A stretch of DNA of 64,000 nucleotides from an uncultured Acetatifactor sp. (GTDB lineage Bacteria > Bacillota > Clostridia > Lachnospirales > Lachnospiraceae). The stretch spans positions 30,638-94,637 of the forward strand of contig CAKRTS010000015.1 of NCBI GenBank assembly GCA_934402315.1, in the 5' to 3' direction. This document shows positions 1 through 9,617 of the stretch, one piece after another (the stretch's first letter is position 1; every line of letters starts with the position of its first letter). A model generated the notes under the pieces. The model had not been told where the DNA came from. It searched no databases and was given only the letters and a program-made list of their open reading frames with translations. A program made the position numbers and the translations under genes.

Positions 1-109
1 TACATATTCCCTCCATGTGTCAATGTAACTTCACTTCTCTAAGAGTAACAGTTTCCCGCTGGAAAAGCAAGCCGTTGTGTGGTAAGGTAGTGTCAGAAGG
101 AGATCTGAC

Positions 110-856
110 ATGACACCTATAAATATAGAAAATGGAAATAAGAAAAACGCTCTCATCACCGGAGCTTCCCGCGGCATCGGCAGGGCAGCCGCCGAGTGCT
201 TTGCCGCCGCAGGCTATGACCTGCTCCTGACCTGTAACAATTCGACCGCGGCACTTCAGGAAACCACTGCCGCTCTGGAAGAAAAATACGGCATTCAATG
301 CTCTGCCGTCAAATGCGATATGGGAAATGAGAAGGAAGTGCTCCGGCTCTTTGAAGCTCTAGACACGCTCGACGTTCTCGTCAACAATGCCGGCATTGCC
401 CACATCGGTCTGCTGACGGACATGACCGCCGACGAATGGCACCGGGTTCTGGCAGTGAATCTCGATTCCTGCTTCTACACCTGCCGCGCCGCAATTCCGC
501 TGATGCTGAAAAAACACAGCGGTCACATCATCAACGTCTCCTCTGTCTGGGGTACGCAGGGGGCTTCCATGGAGGTCGCCTATTCCGCCTCAAAGGGCGG
601 TATGAATGCCTTCACCAGAGCGCTCGCCAAGGAGCTTGCTCCGAGCAACATTCAGGTCAACGCCATCGCCTGCGGTGTCATCGATACCGCGATGAACGGC
701 TGTCTCTCAGAGGAGGATATCTGTTCCCTCACCGCAGAGATTCCCACAGACCGGCTCGGCAGACCGGAGGAGGTCGCGTCGCTGATCCTCCAGACGGCTT
801 CCGCTCCCGCTTACATGACCGGACAGATCATCACAATAGACGGCGGCTGGTATTGA
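110..856 (+). CDS. SDR-family NADPH-dependent reductase (FabG/YmfI-like)
   Basis: This 248-residue protein is a classical short-chain dehydrogenase/reductase. The nucleotide-binding motif TGASRGIG lies near residues 18-25, NNAG near 92, the catalytic serine in the NVSSVWG block, and the YSASK catalytic pair follows. The C-terminal TGQIITIDGGW is typical of FabG-like enzymes. The block SSVWGTQGASMEVAYS resembles, from memory, the YmfI subgroup that reduces 5-aminopentanone on elongation factor P in Firmicutes, so that role is as likely as 3-oxoacyl-ACP reduction. The start is supported by AGAAGGAGAT about seven bases upstream. It is transcribed away from everything downstream, and no fatty-acid synthesis gene lies beside it. 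The family is certain; the substrate is inference. Confidence 0.9.
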   Translation: MTPINIENGNKKNALITGASRGIGRAAAECFAAAGYDLLLTCNNSTAALQETTAALEEKYGIQCSAVKCDMGNEKEVLRLFEALDTLDVLVNNAGIAHIGLLTDMTADEWHRVLAVNLDSCFYTCRAAIPLMLKKHSGHIINVSSVWGTQGASMEVAYSASKGGMNAFTRALAKELAPSNIQVNAIACGVIDTAMNGCLSEEDICSLTAEIPTDRLGRPEEVASLILQTASAPAYMTGQIITIDGGWY

Positions 857-887
857 CCCCCCGCCGTCTGTTTTTGCCGCATTCTCC

Positions 888-1133
888 TTACAGGAACGCG
901 TCCTCTCCCGGGATCGCCTGTATGTCCGTACCGGGAGCCAGAGAATCCACGATCCTCTGCATTTCGTCCTTCGTCTGAACATCCTTACATCTCAGGATCA
1001 GCTCCTCTTTCTCCGCTTCCGTCAGAGCCGCATATCCCTGCATGGCAGACTCATTCATCGCAAGCGCCATTCCAAATCCCAGCGGAAGCTCACCGAGCGT
1101 AAAGCCGTCGCCACTGATTCCGTTAAAATCCAT
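888..1133 (-). CDS. Small conserved hypothetical protein (81 aa)
   Basis: A short protein beginning MDFNGISG, with a glycine/leucine-rich stretch containing FGMALAMNESAM and an acidic helical tail (LTEAEKEELI, KDEMQRIVDSL). The ATG at 1133 is preferred to the in-frame GTG at 1139 because AAGGAG lies nine bases before it. The pattern is one I recall from small uncharacterised Lachnospiraceae proteins, but no function is known to me. It follows a terminator, so it is probably transcribed alone. Confidence 0.55.
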   Translation of the reverse strand: MDFNGISGDGFTLGELPLGFGMALAMNESAMQGYAALTEAEKEELILRCKDVQTKDEMQRIVDSLAPGTDIQAIPGEDAFL

Positions 1134-1154
1134 AATCACACACTCCTTTTTCAG

Positions 1155-1182
1155 AAAAAGGGCGACCGTAAACCGACCGCCC
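1155..1182 (-). terminator. Intrinsic terminator of the glycosyltransferase-lipoprotein operon
   Basis: On the minus strand a nine-base-pair stem (1174-1182 with 1160-1168, two G-U pairs, five-base loop) is followed by TTTTT at 1159-1155. It lies between the stop of the lipoprotein gene and the small ORF. Confidence 0.75.
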
Positions 1183-1225
1183 GATTACATTTATAGTATG
1201 TGCCTTTTTTCTGAAAAAAATCCGT

Positions 1226-3538
1226 TTATTGCTCATCCAGATAGAGCTGCACCCTTGACTGTATATTTTGCGCCACGATCTCGACCGTCTTATCCCCGGT
1301 GAAGTAAGCATCTGCCTCCTCCGTAATAATTCCCCGGATAAAATCATATTGCGTTTCATAGGGTGTCAGGCTGTCCATTATTTCCAGATATTCTTCGATA
1401 TAGCTCTCTCCGTCGGGCTTGCCGCTGATTATTGTGTAAGTATGCCCATCAAGCCTTACCTCCGGCTGTGTCACCCAATCTGCATTCTTCGGTGTTATGA
1501 TCCTCCCATCATAGTAATCCCGGCGTAAAATGACATCAGATACCAATGTGTCATTAAACTCGTACAGGCTGTTCAGGAAATCCTTGATAATCTCAAAATG
1601 CTCCGTGTTCTTATTGACTGCCATTCCGCTATAGCAATAGATGAAATTGCCGTTATCCGCATTTGTCGGATAGCCCACGAAGTGATAGTCCGGCCCAAGA
1701 GCCGCCATCGTACTGCTGAACCCCGAAAAGCTCATTTGATCCGCATATACCAGAACCTCCCCGCTCTGCAGAACCGTTCTTCCCCAGCTTTCCGTGCTCT
1801 CAACGAAGTTATCCGTAATTGAAATCTGATACCGCTTACAGATCTCCAGAATGTGAATGAACTCGTCAGAGTCAAAGGAGCAGGTCTTCTTCTCTGCATC
1901 TAAGAAATCAGAATGCCCGATGTCCCTGATAAACAGATATAACGGATCTATCGTAAAGAAACTGCTTGAACAAAGTGTTTTAAAAGGAGTTCCGGCTGCC
2001 TCTCTCGCCTCTATAACGTCGATGAACTCCTGCACTGTCCACGATGGCTTGTCCCATACTTCATTATTGACCATCAGGGTATAAGTCGCCGCGCTCGTCG
2101 GCAGCATATATTGTTCCCCATCTATACGTCCGCTGTCCAACAGCCCCTGAAATAACACGCTCTCCAGCTGTTCAGACAGCACCCCGTCTAAGTTCATAAG
2201 ACAGTCCTTATCCTGCAATGCCATGAGCTGCTCCCTGTCCAGCTGGATAATATCGGGACCTTCCCCCCTGGCAATGTCGGCATAGATCTGGTTGATCTTA
2301 TTATCCTTCTCGTCGTACCGATATTCTTCCCCAATTTCGATGGTCACTCCCGGATGCGTTCTCTCATAATTGGCAATCGCCGTCTGCATTCCATAATCCA
2401 AAAATATATACGGCTGCAGGCGGATCGTCGCTGTCACTGCAGGGCCGGAGGTCGTGATGATCCTCAGGGTATTGTCATCCGAAAACAGGACAACGTCACC
2501 GTTTTCATTCCGTGCAAGCCCCAGAAGATATTGAAAGATCTCCTTGGAACCAATATACCTTCTTGTCTGCTCTCCCGTAAGGATATTCCATGTAATCAGC
2601 GCATTGTTATTGTCTAAATAGAGAAAATTTCCATGGGAATCCGCAAATATCTCCTGATAGGCAGGAACATTTCCCTCATACAGTACGACCGGCGTATCTC
2701 CGTCAAAGTAGAAGACACTGGTCTGCTTGCTGACGCTGTCCCATGATCTGAACAGCCAGATGCCGTCGTATGTCTGGCACATCGCTGAGATCGTTGTCTT
2801 CCCTTCCCCGAAGCCGTGGAACTCAGTGACCAGATTACCTTCCTCATCTGCCACATACAGTCCCGATCCATCCGCCGGAATCAGGTAATGATGTCCCGAG
2901 CGCGCCTCCCAAAGAGCGTCCAGTTCCATGACAAACCATGCGGCGTTCGGAAGAGGTATCCCCATTTCAACAACCGGGAATAAGTCTACCGGTTCTGAGG
3001 TCGTTCCGTCCTCATACAGCTCTCTGGCTTGAAATCCCGTCACATACCCATCCTCATCCCGTCCGTCAGCGTATGTCATGATGCGCCCCTGCGATACCGA
3101 AAAGAAATCAAAATTCTGTGCCGGACAGGCTATCGTCTGAATTGTCATGGTATCGCAGTCGAGAATGTCCATATAGGGTCTTATGTCTACCGTCTGCTCC
3201 CCCTCGGTCTGAAAATAGTATGTTCTGAGATAATAAATCCGGTTCTGGTCGACACAGCACCCGCCCGGATAACCCCTTGTCTGCTCATGATCTTCAAACG
3301 TCTCCTGCCGGTACTCAGAAACCGACATAAAGCTGTCCGGATTCGTAATGTCCTCCTTTTTCCAGTCCCCGGCAAGCAGATTAATGACAGGCTCCTGCCG
3401 GTACTGCTCTCCATAATCAACCGTCTCCTCGCTGGCGCTGGCCTCGACACTTTCCTCGTCTGTCTTCCCGCCGCAGCCGCACAAAATTGCTGTCATCAAT
3501 AGAACCAGTAAGATTTTGCTCTTGCTTTTCATGTTCAT
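1226..3538 (-). CDS. Large lipoprotein with family 1 extracellular solute-binding domain
   Basis: A 770-residue lipoprotein. The N-terminus has a charged start, a hydrophobic stretch and a lipobox ending LCGC around residue 21, then an acidic linker. Residues from about 50 to 380 look like repeated beta-rich blades (many turns with D/G such as DEEGN, DSHGN, NENGD), resembling a beta-propeller. The C-terminal half (about 385-770) has the signature layout of ABC-type sugar solute-binding proteins (YERTHPGVTIEI, GEGPDIIQLD, YMLPTSAATYTLMVNNEVWD). Usual solute-binding lipoproteins are 420-550 residues, so the extra N-terminal half is unusual. No permease genes lie nearby; it is the last gene of a glycosyltransferase operon, six bases after the preceding stop. 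A sensing or glycan-binding role at the cell surface is inference. Confidence 0.8.
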   Translation of the reverse strand: MNMKSKSKILLVLLMTAILCGCGGKTDEESVEASASEETVDYGEQYRQEPVINLLAGDWKKEDITNPDSFMSVSEYRQETFEDHEQTRGYPGGCCVDQNRIYYLRTYYFQTEGEQTVDIRPYMDILDCDTMTIQTIACPAQNFDFFSVSQGRIMTYADGRDEDGYVTGFQARELYEDGTTSEPVDLFPVVEMGIPLPNAAWFVMELDALWEARSGHHYLIPADGSGLYVADEEGNLVTEFHGFGEGKTTISAMCQTYDGIWLFRSWDSVSKQTSVFYFDGDTPVVLYEGNVPAYQEIFADSHGNFLYLDNNNALITWNILTGEQTRRYIGSKEIFQYLLGLARNENGDVVLFSDDNTLRIITTSGPAVTATIRLQPYIFLDYGMQTAIANYERTHPGVTIEIGEEYRYDEKDNKINQIYADIARGEGPDIIQLDREQLMALQDKDCLMNLDGVLSEQLESVLFQGLLDSGRIDGEQYMLPTSAATYTLMVNNEVWDKPSWTVQEFIDVIEAREAAGTPFKTLCSSSFFTIDPLYLFIRDIGHSDFLDAEKKTCSFDSDEFIHILEICKRYQISITDNFVESTESWGRTVLQSGEVLVYADQMSFSGFSSTMAALGPDYHFVGYPTNADNGNFIYCYSGMAVNKNTEHFEIIKDFLNSLYEFNDTLVSDVILRRDYYDGRIITPKNADWVTQPEVRLDGHTYTIISGKPDGESYIEEYLEIMDSLTPYETQYDFIRGIITEEADAYFTGDKTVEIVAQNIQSRVQLYLDEQ

Positions 3539-3544
3539 GCCCCC

Positions 3545-5548
3545 CTAAATGTCCTCCTTGGTTGAAATATAGTCACTCCAGCTCAGTTTTTTTCTCCAGC
3601 CCGTCGTTTTCAGCAGAATACCTATTTTTGCCCCTTTCTCTATCCTTTTCCCGGTGTCCCCGGGCAGTCTGCAGCTGAAACCGCACTCCTGCCATTCCAC
3701 GCCAAGCGCCTCTGCGACATCCCTGCGCTCCACCTTACAGGCTTCATAGCAGACTGCCTCGCCGTTTTCTCCCGACAGTGCCAGACAGGGCCTCACACCC
3801 GCCATTGCCTTATCGCTCTTCCAATAGTACCAGCCCCGCACAATACAGTCTCCATCCCGGACAACTTCATCAATATGCACCTGAAAGGGACTTTCATACC
3901 GCCCCGGATGTTTTATTGTGCCCGCCATTTTTGCGGGAAGCAGCGTGTTACCGGAAAGTCTGCAGGAAAAGTCCGTGCAATCCGGTGCAAGATTCACAGA
4001 GTAGTATGGGTCAATGCCCTTCGCATAGCAGGGATGCTTTTCCCAGAGCAGCGTGCGCTCCTCAATCAGACGGCGCATTTTCTTCTCGTCTCTGGAATCA
4101 AGACCACGGCTTGCCGATTCATGATGAATCAGGCATACATCATTCCGAATTACATTGTCATAGCCTGCCTCATGCAGCTTCATGCACAGATCCACATCAT
4201 TAAAAGCTACTGCAAGCGACTCATCAAAGCCCCCGACCTGACGGAATTTTGCAGTCTGTACCATCAGGCACGCCGCCGTCACCGCCAGACAGTTATAGTC
4301 CAGACGGTTTCTTCCATAATAATACACCTCCGCATCATCCTTGCCCAACAGTGCATGGGATGGACCCATGCCGACATTGATGACGCCCGCGTGCTGGATG
4401 ATCCTGCCTCCCGGATAATACAGCTTCGCCCCGACGGCTCCTGTATGCGGCAATGCCGCCTGTCCTGCCATACGCCCGAGCCAGTCCGGCTGGATCACTT
4501 CTATATCATCATTCAGGAAAAGCAGAAATTCTCCCTTTGCATGCTCCGCGCCCAGATTGCACATCCTTGCAAAGTTAAACGGCATCGGTTCATACACATA
4601 TTGGATGGAATGTACCCGACAATAAGCATCGATCCGCTCCCGGTTCTCCGGGCTGCTTCCATTGTCAACAAGCACAATCTCCCGGTTGGCATAGTCCGTA
4701 TTTTCCTCCAGAGAATCCATGCAGGCTGTAAGAAGTCCGACATTGTCTTTGGATGGAACGACAATACTGACCTTCGGTGTTCCCCCCGGCTCATAGACAA
4801 CTCTGCTCAAAGGCATATCCGCAACAGGCTCTATATGTCCTCTGATTCCCCGCCGCCTGAGTGCCGCTTCCTTCGCTTTGTCGATAGCGCTTTGTTCATC
4901 CGGTGTAGCTTTCACAGCATACTCCGCAATTCTGTGATTTAAAATATAGGGAAGATGCAGAATCCGTTCTGCCGGCACGCCCTCGGTATAACGGAGCGCA
5001 AATTCATATAGGAAGCCGGCTACCCTTTTCTCCACATCCGCCAGTACCTTAAGGCAGCGCTCCCTGCGGTAGGCGCACGCCTGTCCCGTATATCTGTCAC
5101 AGAAAAGCAGCTCCGGCGACCAGTCAGGTTTAAAAAAGGGCGAAAAACGCTCTCTGCTCCACAGGGAAATCATGTCCTCGTCCCCATAGATCATATCCGT
5201 TGTCCTGTCGGTTACCGTCAGCTTCGACCATCCCTTCAAATCACACCAGTCCGCCTCTGTCAGAAATACGACGTAATCGGCACTGCTCTCTGCCAGCACT
5301 TCCTCCAGCCCTTCCAGTGTGCTCACCACTGCTGCCATACGATCCCTGTACGGTTTTCCGTTCGCCCGAAAGAGTCTTTTCCTCGCGGCAGCGTTCACCG
5401 CCATCTTTCCCATTTGCAGCAAAATGAACAGCAGGCGCGGCTGAAAAGCCGCCCCGTTCCCGCATGTCACTTTCTGCTCTCTGTTGTTTTCGTTTTCCTT
5501 GATCCACTGCCGGTATCTCAGCTGTTCTCTATCCTTCTTCCGCCTCAC
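3545..5548 (-). CDS. Family 2 glycosyltransferase, two-domain
   Basis: A 667-residue cytoplasmic protein. Residues about 70-230 resemble a reduced GT2 domain (VVFLTEADWCDLKGW, GDEDMIS with an acidic triad). Residues about 255-500 are a clear rhamnosyltransferase-like GT2 domain: PKVSIVVPSKDN, DNGSS, LNDDIEV with the DxD-type metal site, and the FDESLAVAFNDVDLCMK acceptor block. The C-terminal ~150 residues are beta-rich and unassigned. Its start overlaps the stop of the upstream glycosyltransferase by four bases (ATGA), which implies translational coupling. The sugars transferred cannot be read from sequence. Proximity to flagellar genes makes flagellin or cell-wall glycosylation possible. 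Confidence 0.85.
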   Translation of the reverse strand: MRRKKDREQLRYRQWIKENENNREQKVTCGNGAAFQPRLLFILLQMGKMAVNAAARKRLFRANGKPYRDRMAAVVSTLEGLEEVLAESSADYVVFLTEADWCDLKGWSKLTVTDRTTDMIYGDEDMISLWSRERFSPFFKPDWSPELLFCDRYTGQACAYRRERCLKVLADVEKRVAGFLYEFALRYTEGVPAERILHLPYILNHRIAEYAVKATPDEQSAIDKAKEAALRRRGIRGHIEPVADMPLSRVVYEPGGTPKVSIVVPSKDNVGLLTACMDSLEENTDYANREIVLVDNGSSPENRERIDAYCRVHSIQYVYEPMPFNFARMCNLGAEHAKGEFLLFLNDDIEVIQPDWLGRMAGQAALPHTGAVGAKLYYPGGRIIQHAGVINVGMGPSHALLGKDDAEVYYYGRNRLDYNCLAVTAACLMVQTAKFRQVGGFDESLAVAFNDVDLCMKLHEAGYDNVIRNDVCLIHHESASRGLDSRDEKKMRRLIEERTLLWEKHPCYAKGIDPYYSVNLAPDCTDFSCRLSGNTLLPAKMAGTIKHPGRYESPFQVHIDEVVRDGDCIVRGWYYWKSDKAMAGVRPCLALSGENGEAVCYEACKVERRDVAEALGVEWQECGFSCRLPGDTGKRIEKGAKIGILLKTTGWRKKLSWSDYISTKEDI

Positions 5549-8500
5549 TTTTCCGCTCCCAACACAAAGTCCAAAAGTTTCTGATCCCGCTGCAGCGTGG
5601 TCTTATGGGAAAGCACATACTCTCTTGCCTTCGCCGCCATCTCCGCAGCCGCAGTTCTGTCCGCCAGCAGTCTCTCCAGACCTTCCCGCCATTCCTCTGC
5701 CGTTCTGCACAGGATGATATTCTCGAGCTGTCTGGTCGCACCTTCCAGCTCCCTGTTCATGCTGCCGATGGTCGGTACGCCGACCAGTGCCGCCTCCATC
5801 CATTTATTCTCCGACTTGCACTGATGGAAGATTGTGTCCTCCAAAGGCATCAGATTACAATCAATCCCCGCAATGGACTCCGGAAGCCTGCGCCAGTCCA
5901 TAAAGCCCTCCCGGATCACCTGCTCCTTCACTCCGTCAAACTTCGTCCCGAGTTCCAGACAGCCTACCACCTTAAGCCGTACCTCACTGTGTGCCTTCAT
6001 GAACTCCAGAAGGACATCCTCGATCAGCTCAAAATCCCGGTTATGCGTATTCGATCCACTGTAATAGCCCATGATAAAGGTATCTCTGCAGCTCTTCTTT
6101 TCCATTGCCAGATTCGACAGAATCACCATCTCCGCGCTGGCGGCATTCCGGTTTATATAGGTGGCTTTTCCGGGAAATTCCAGCGCCGTCACAGCCGCCA
6201 GACTGTCCGTAGACAGCAGGAAGCCGTCCATCTGCTCCATGCATTTATGGATCAGCTTACTGTATACATCAAAGTCCTTATACTCCTCTGTATGGAAGAA
6301 CGGAAGGTCACGGATACCGGCATAGTCAAAAATATAGTCATCAATATCGTACACCAGCCGGACTTTATGTCTCCCCGCCTCTGCGATCAGCTCCGGTATA
6401 CATCCCATATACCGGCAGCGGTAAATGACAACCGCCCCTAATTCCTCCCAGTTAATTCCAAAATCATGGGTTTTCTCAAACCTCTTCGCAAGCTCCTCCG
6501 TCTCGACAAGCTCTCCATCCGCTCCCTGACAGAGCAGTTCTTCCCTCAGATGCTCCAGACGGTATCTCGACGAGAAGGAAATATATTCCGCAACATAAAG
6601 AATCTTTTTGGAAAAGCTCTTCCGTGCAGAGATTCCAAGCTTTCCGGCAAACGCAAGAATCTCATCCAACGCCTCCGCCGGAGCAATCTCCATCGGTCTT
6701 TTTCCTTCCGATGCCCGCAGTACCAGCCCCTTGTCATAGTTCCGCACGCGCTCGGCAGGCGCTCCCAGATCAAAGGCTGCAATGGGCATTCCCATTTTCA
6801 TGATCTCTTCCGCCGTATAGGAAAAGGTTTCCGGCCAGACAGAAGGAATGAGGAAAATGTCTATGTCGTTCTCAAATACCAGCCGGGGCAGTTCCTCCTG
6901 CCTGTATGCACCGGTCTCCGAAAATTCGGGGAAGGCTTTCATATCAAGCTCCTCACACCTGCCGATCAGCCGGAAACGCACGGGCAGCTGCCGGTCTTCA
7001 ATTTCCTTCAACAGTTTCTTAACAAATTCTCCGCCCTTGTGTACGGTAAATACACCGAGCAGACCGATATTCAGCGTCCCGGTCGTCTTCGTTGTCTTAT
7101 GAACCGGGAACAGATAGGAAACCTGATGCGGCACCAGCGTATAGGCAAGGTCATCTCCGAATTCCCGCTTCATACGCGCAAGCGTATCCCCGGAAAAGCA
7201 TCTTACCTCGTCAAAATGTTTCAGGAATTCCTTCCAGTTCTGTACCCATACCTTCCTGCTGGGACAGGCGTATCCGGTCTGATAGCCTTTTCTTGCATAG
7301 CATTGCTCACACTCCGCCGCGTCAGGCATACCACAGTATTCCAGATTGCCGTCTGTAAGGTTTGTGCTGGGACAGATTGCAAAATAGTCATGCATCAGCA
7401 TGATGAGCCTGCAATTTGTCTGACTGTCACGCACCTTAAGTATCACCTTCTGCATATCCCATAGATGTGCAAAGGAAACCAGTTCATTCACATAGAGCCC
7501 GTCAAATTTGCAATACCCGCATACCGCCAGAACCTCTTCCATGGACCAGCACTCATAGGTCTGGACACCCCTGTTGTTTTCAAAGGTAAATGTCCACACC
7601 GGTACCTTCACGTTGAACGCAATCGTGGAAACACAGCAGCCGTCAGCCAGAAATTCCGCCTTGCGCTCGTTCAGGTATTTCGTTGCCCCGCCGCCGAGGC
7701 TATGGTTTACGAATAGAATCGATCTCGTCTCATGCGTATCGATCAGGATTTCCAACAGCTGACGCAGCACACGGTTCTTATCCTTCTGGATAAATTGCAC
7801 CACCTCCGCATCATAGGTGGGGTAATCCCTTTTCAGTATCTGCATATGGCTTTCGATCAGCTTCTGCTTTTCCTCACTCACAAAGCTTCCGCCGTGCTTA
7901 TGGTATATAAACAGATTTTCCACCTGGACATTATGGAAGCCCTTCTGTACAGCGCGCTGGCACCAGTCGTTCTCCTCGCCGAAGCCCCTGGTATACTTCT
8001 CGGTATCCAGAAGTCCCACCCTGTCAATCGCTGCACGGTTCATTCCCATGCAGAAGCCCACTCCGGTAGGCGCCTCGATATTTCCCGGTCTGACGCGTTT
8101 AAAATAGCTGTCCAGCACATCCACGCTTAAGCCCCTGTAGATCGGATTGTTGTAGCAGAAGTTCGGAAAACTGAATATTGTTGCACTGTTTGTATATGGG
8201 GTTGTACTGCCTACCTTGGGATTTCTGAGAATGGGCAGCATCAGACGTGCCAGCCAGCCGGAAGGAAGCTCCGTATCTGTATTGACAAGGGCGACATGTC
8301 CTCTTGCCTGCTCTAAGCCGCGGTTCACGCTCTTCACAAAGCCGAGGTTCTCTTCATTCTCCAATAAAAGCGCGTTGGGATGCTTTTCCACGAATAACCG
8401 CTCCAGGGCATGTACCCTCTCATCCGGGCTCTTATCGTCCACCAGCAGAAACCGGCATGGCATTCCCGCCTCCGGGAGATCCTCAAACAGTTTTTCCAGA

Positions 8501-8781
8501 TAGGAATATCCGTTATAGATCGGGATAATGACATCCACAACCTCACCGCTTGCAGCCGCCTCAGCCACATAGTCCGGCACCGCCTCCGGCTCATAGAAAT
8601 TCTGCTCCAGCAGCGGCACCATTCTGGGAAAACGCTCCTCCTTTTTCCAGATACCGACAATTTTCCCCTTGACCCTGGACAGCCCCCGCTTCCCCTTTTT
8701 CAGAAAGGCGACCGCTTTCGTGTCCTCTAACTTTTCCTTATAGAATCTGCTGTTCTTTATCCTGATCCAAACCTTACTCAT
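5545..8781 (-). CDS. Three-domain glycosyltransferase (GT2-GT4-GT4)
   Basis: A 1078-residue protein. After a basic N-terminal region, residues about 95-330 form a GT2 domain (VDVIIPIYNGY, VDDKSPD, NTDTELPSGW, FGEENDWC). Residues about 350-700 form a GT4-like domain (ILFVNHSLGGGATKYL, GLLGVFTVHKGGEF, FLIPSVWPETFSYTAEEIM). Residues about 735-1078 form a second GT4-like domain (KILYVAEYISFSSRYRLEHL, YDIDDYIFDY, MPLEDTIFHQCKSENKWMEAA). Such modular enzymes usually build a repeating or branched glycan in one polypeptide. It is the first gene of the operon with the 667-residue glycosyltransferase and the lipoprotein, with only 66 bases separating it from the xth gene upstream. Acceptor unknown. Confidence 0.88.
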   Translation of the reverse strand: MSKVWIRIKNSRFYKEKLEDTKAVAFLKKGKRGLSRVKGKIVGIWKKEERFPRMVPLLEQNFYEPEAVPDYVAEAAASGEVVDVIIPIYNGYSYLEKLFEDLPEAGMPCRFLLVDDKSPDERVHALERLFVEKHPNALLLENEENLGFVKSVNRGLEQARGHVALVNTDTELPSGWLARLMLPILRNPKVGSTTPYTNSATIFSFPNFCYNNPIYRGLSVDVLDSYFKRVRPGNIEAPTGVGFCMGMNRAAIDRVGLLDTEKYTRGFGEENDWCQRAVQKGFHNVQVENLFIYHKHGGSFVSEEKQKLIESHMQILKRDYPTYDAEVVQFIQKDKNRVLRQLLEILIDTHETRSILFVNHSLGGGATKYLNERKAEFLADGCCVSTIAFNVKVPVWTFTFENNRGVQTYECWSMEEVLAVCGYCKFDGLYVNELVSFAHLWDMQKVILKVRDSQTNCRLIMLMHDYFAICPSTNLTDGNLEYCGMPDAAECEQCYARKGYQTGYACPSRKVWVQNWKEFLKHFDEVRCFSGDTLARMKREFGDDLAYTLVPHQVSYLFPVHKTTKTTGTLNIGLLGVFTVHKGGEFVKKLLKEIEDRQLPVRFRLIGRCEELDMKAFPEFSETGAYRQEELPRLVFENDIDIFLIPSVWPETFSYTAEEIMKMGMPIAAFDLGAPAERVRNYDKGLVLRASEGKRPMEIAPAEALDEILAFAGKLGISARKSFSKKILYVAEYISFSSRYRLEHLREELLCQGADGELVETEELAKRFEKTHDFGINWEELGAVVIYRCRYMGCIPELIAEAGRHKVRLVYDIDDYIFDYAGIRDLPFFHTEEYKDFDVYSKLIHKCMEQMDGFLLSTDSLAAVTALEFPGKATYINRNAASAEMVILSNLAMEKKSCRDTFIMGYYSGSNTHNRDFELIEDVLLEFMKAHSEVRLKVVGCLELGTKFDGVKEQVIREGFMDWRRLPESIAGIDCNLMPLEDTIFHQCKSENKWMEAALVGVPTIGSMNRELEGATRQLENIILCRTAEEWREGLERLLADRTAAAEMAAKAREYVLSHKTTLQRDQKLLDFVLGAEK

Positions 8782-8847
8782 CTCTGTTCCCGCTGCAAAC
8801 CATCACTTTCCTGCAAATTATTCTGTCCGTATAAGTCCAATATCACT

Positions 8848-9600
8848 CTAAGCCAGCGTCAGCTCCACAGGGCAATGATCCGACCCCAATATGTCTGTAT
8901 GGATGGCAGCGCCCAGCATACGCTCCTTTATCTGCTCCGACACAAGGAAATAGTCAATGCGCCAGCCTGTGTTTCTCGTTCTCGCCTGAAAGCGGTAGGA
9001 CCACCAGCTGTACACGCCTTCCGTGTCAGGATAAAAGTGGCGGTAGCTGTCCACAAAGCCGCTCTCCAGAAGCTCCGACATCTTTCCCCTCTCCTGATCC
9101 GTAAATCCGGCATTGTTGTGATTTGTCTTGGGATTCTTCAGATCGATCTCTTTATGTGCCACATTCATATCCCCGCAGACAATAACGCCTTTTCCGGCTG
9201 CCAGCCGATTCAGGTACGCCCTGAAAGCATCCTCCCATTGCATACGGTAATCCAGCCTTTTCAGCTCCTCCTGCGAGTTCGGCGTATAGACATTTACAAG
9301 GTAAAAATCCGGGTACTCAAGCGTGATGACACGCCCTTCGTGGTCGTGCTCCTCAATGCCGATTCCATAGCTGGCCTGCATGGGTTCCAGCCTTGTAAAG
9401 ACAGCCGTTCCCGAATAGCCCCTCTTTTCCGCATAGTTCCAGTACTGATAATAGCCCGGCAGCTCCATCTCAATCTGTCCTGCCTGCAGCTTCGTCTCCT
9501 GAAGGCAGAAAAAATCCGCATCCAGCTTTTCAAATATCCCCATGAAGTCTTTTCCCATCACGGCACGCAGTCCGTTGACATTCCAAGAAATAAATTTCAT
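8848..9600 (-). CDS. xth: Exodeoxyribonuclease III / AP endonuclease
   Basis: A 250-residue member of the exonuclease-endonuclease-phosphatase fold. All conserved blocks are visible: ISWNVNGLRA at the N-terminus, LQETKLQ (metal-binding Glu), VYTPNS, CGDMNVAH, GWRIDYFLVS and the terminal GSDHCPVELTL with the catalytic Asp-His pair. It cleaves at abasic sites and degrades 3' ends in base-excision repair. The open frame extends 57 codons upstream, but the ATG at 9600 gives the family's normal beginning (MKFISWNV). It follows the amidohydrolase gene by 17 bases and is probably co-transcribed with it. Confidence 0.96.
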   Translation of the reverse strand: MKFISWNVNGLRAVMGKDFMGIFEKLDADFFCLQETKLQAGQIEMELPGYYQYWNYAEKRGYSGTAVFTRLEPMQASYGIGIEEHDHEGRVITLEYPDFYLVNVYTPNSQEELKRLDYRMQWEDAFRAYLNRLAAGKGVIVCGDMNVAHKEIDLKNPKTNHNNAGFTDQERGKMSELLESGFVDSYRHFYPDTEGVYSWWSYRFQARTRNTGWRIDYFLVSEQIKERMLGAAIHTDILGSDHCPVELTLA

Positions 9601-9617
9601 TTGCGCTCTCGCCTTTC

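Noticed and set aside
1..14. A possible divergent gene starting at the window edge (minus-strand GGAGGG followed by ATG at 5-3)
   Set aside because: Only one codon lies within the window, so nothing supports coding.
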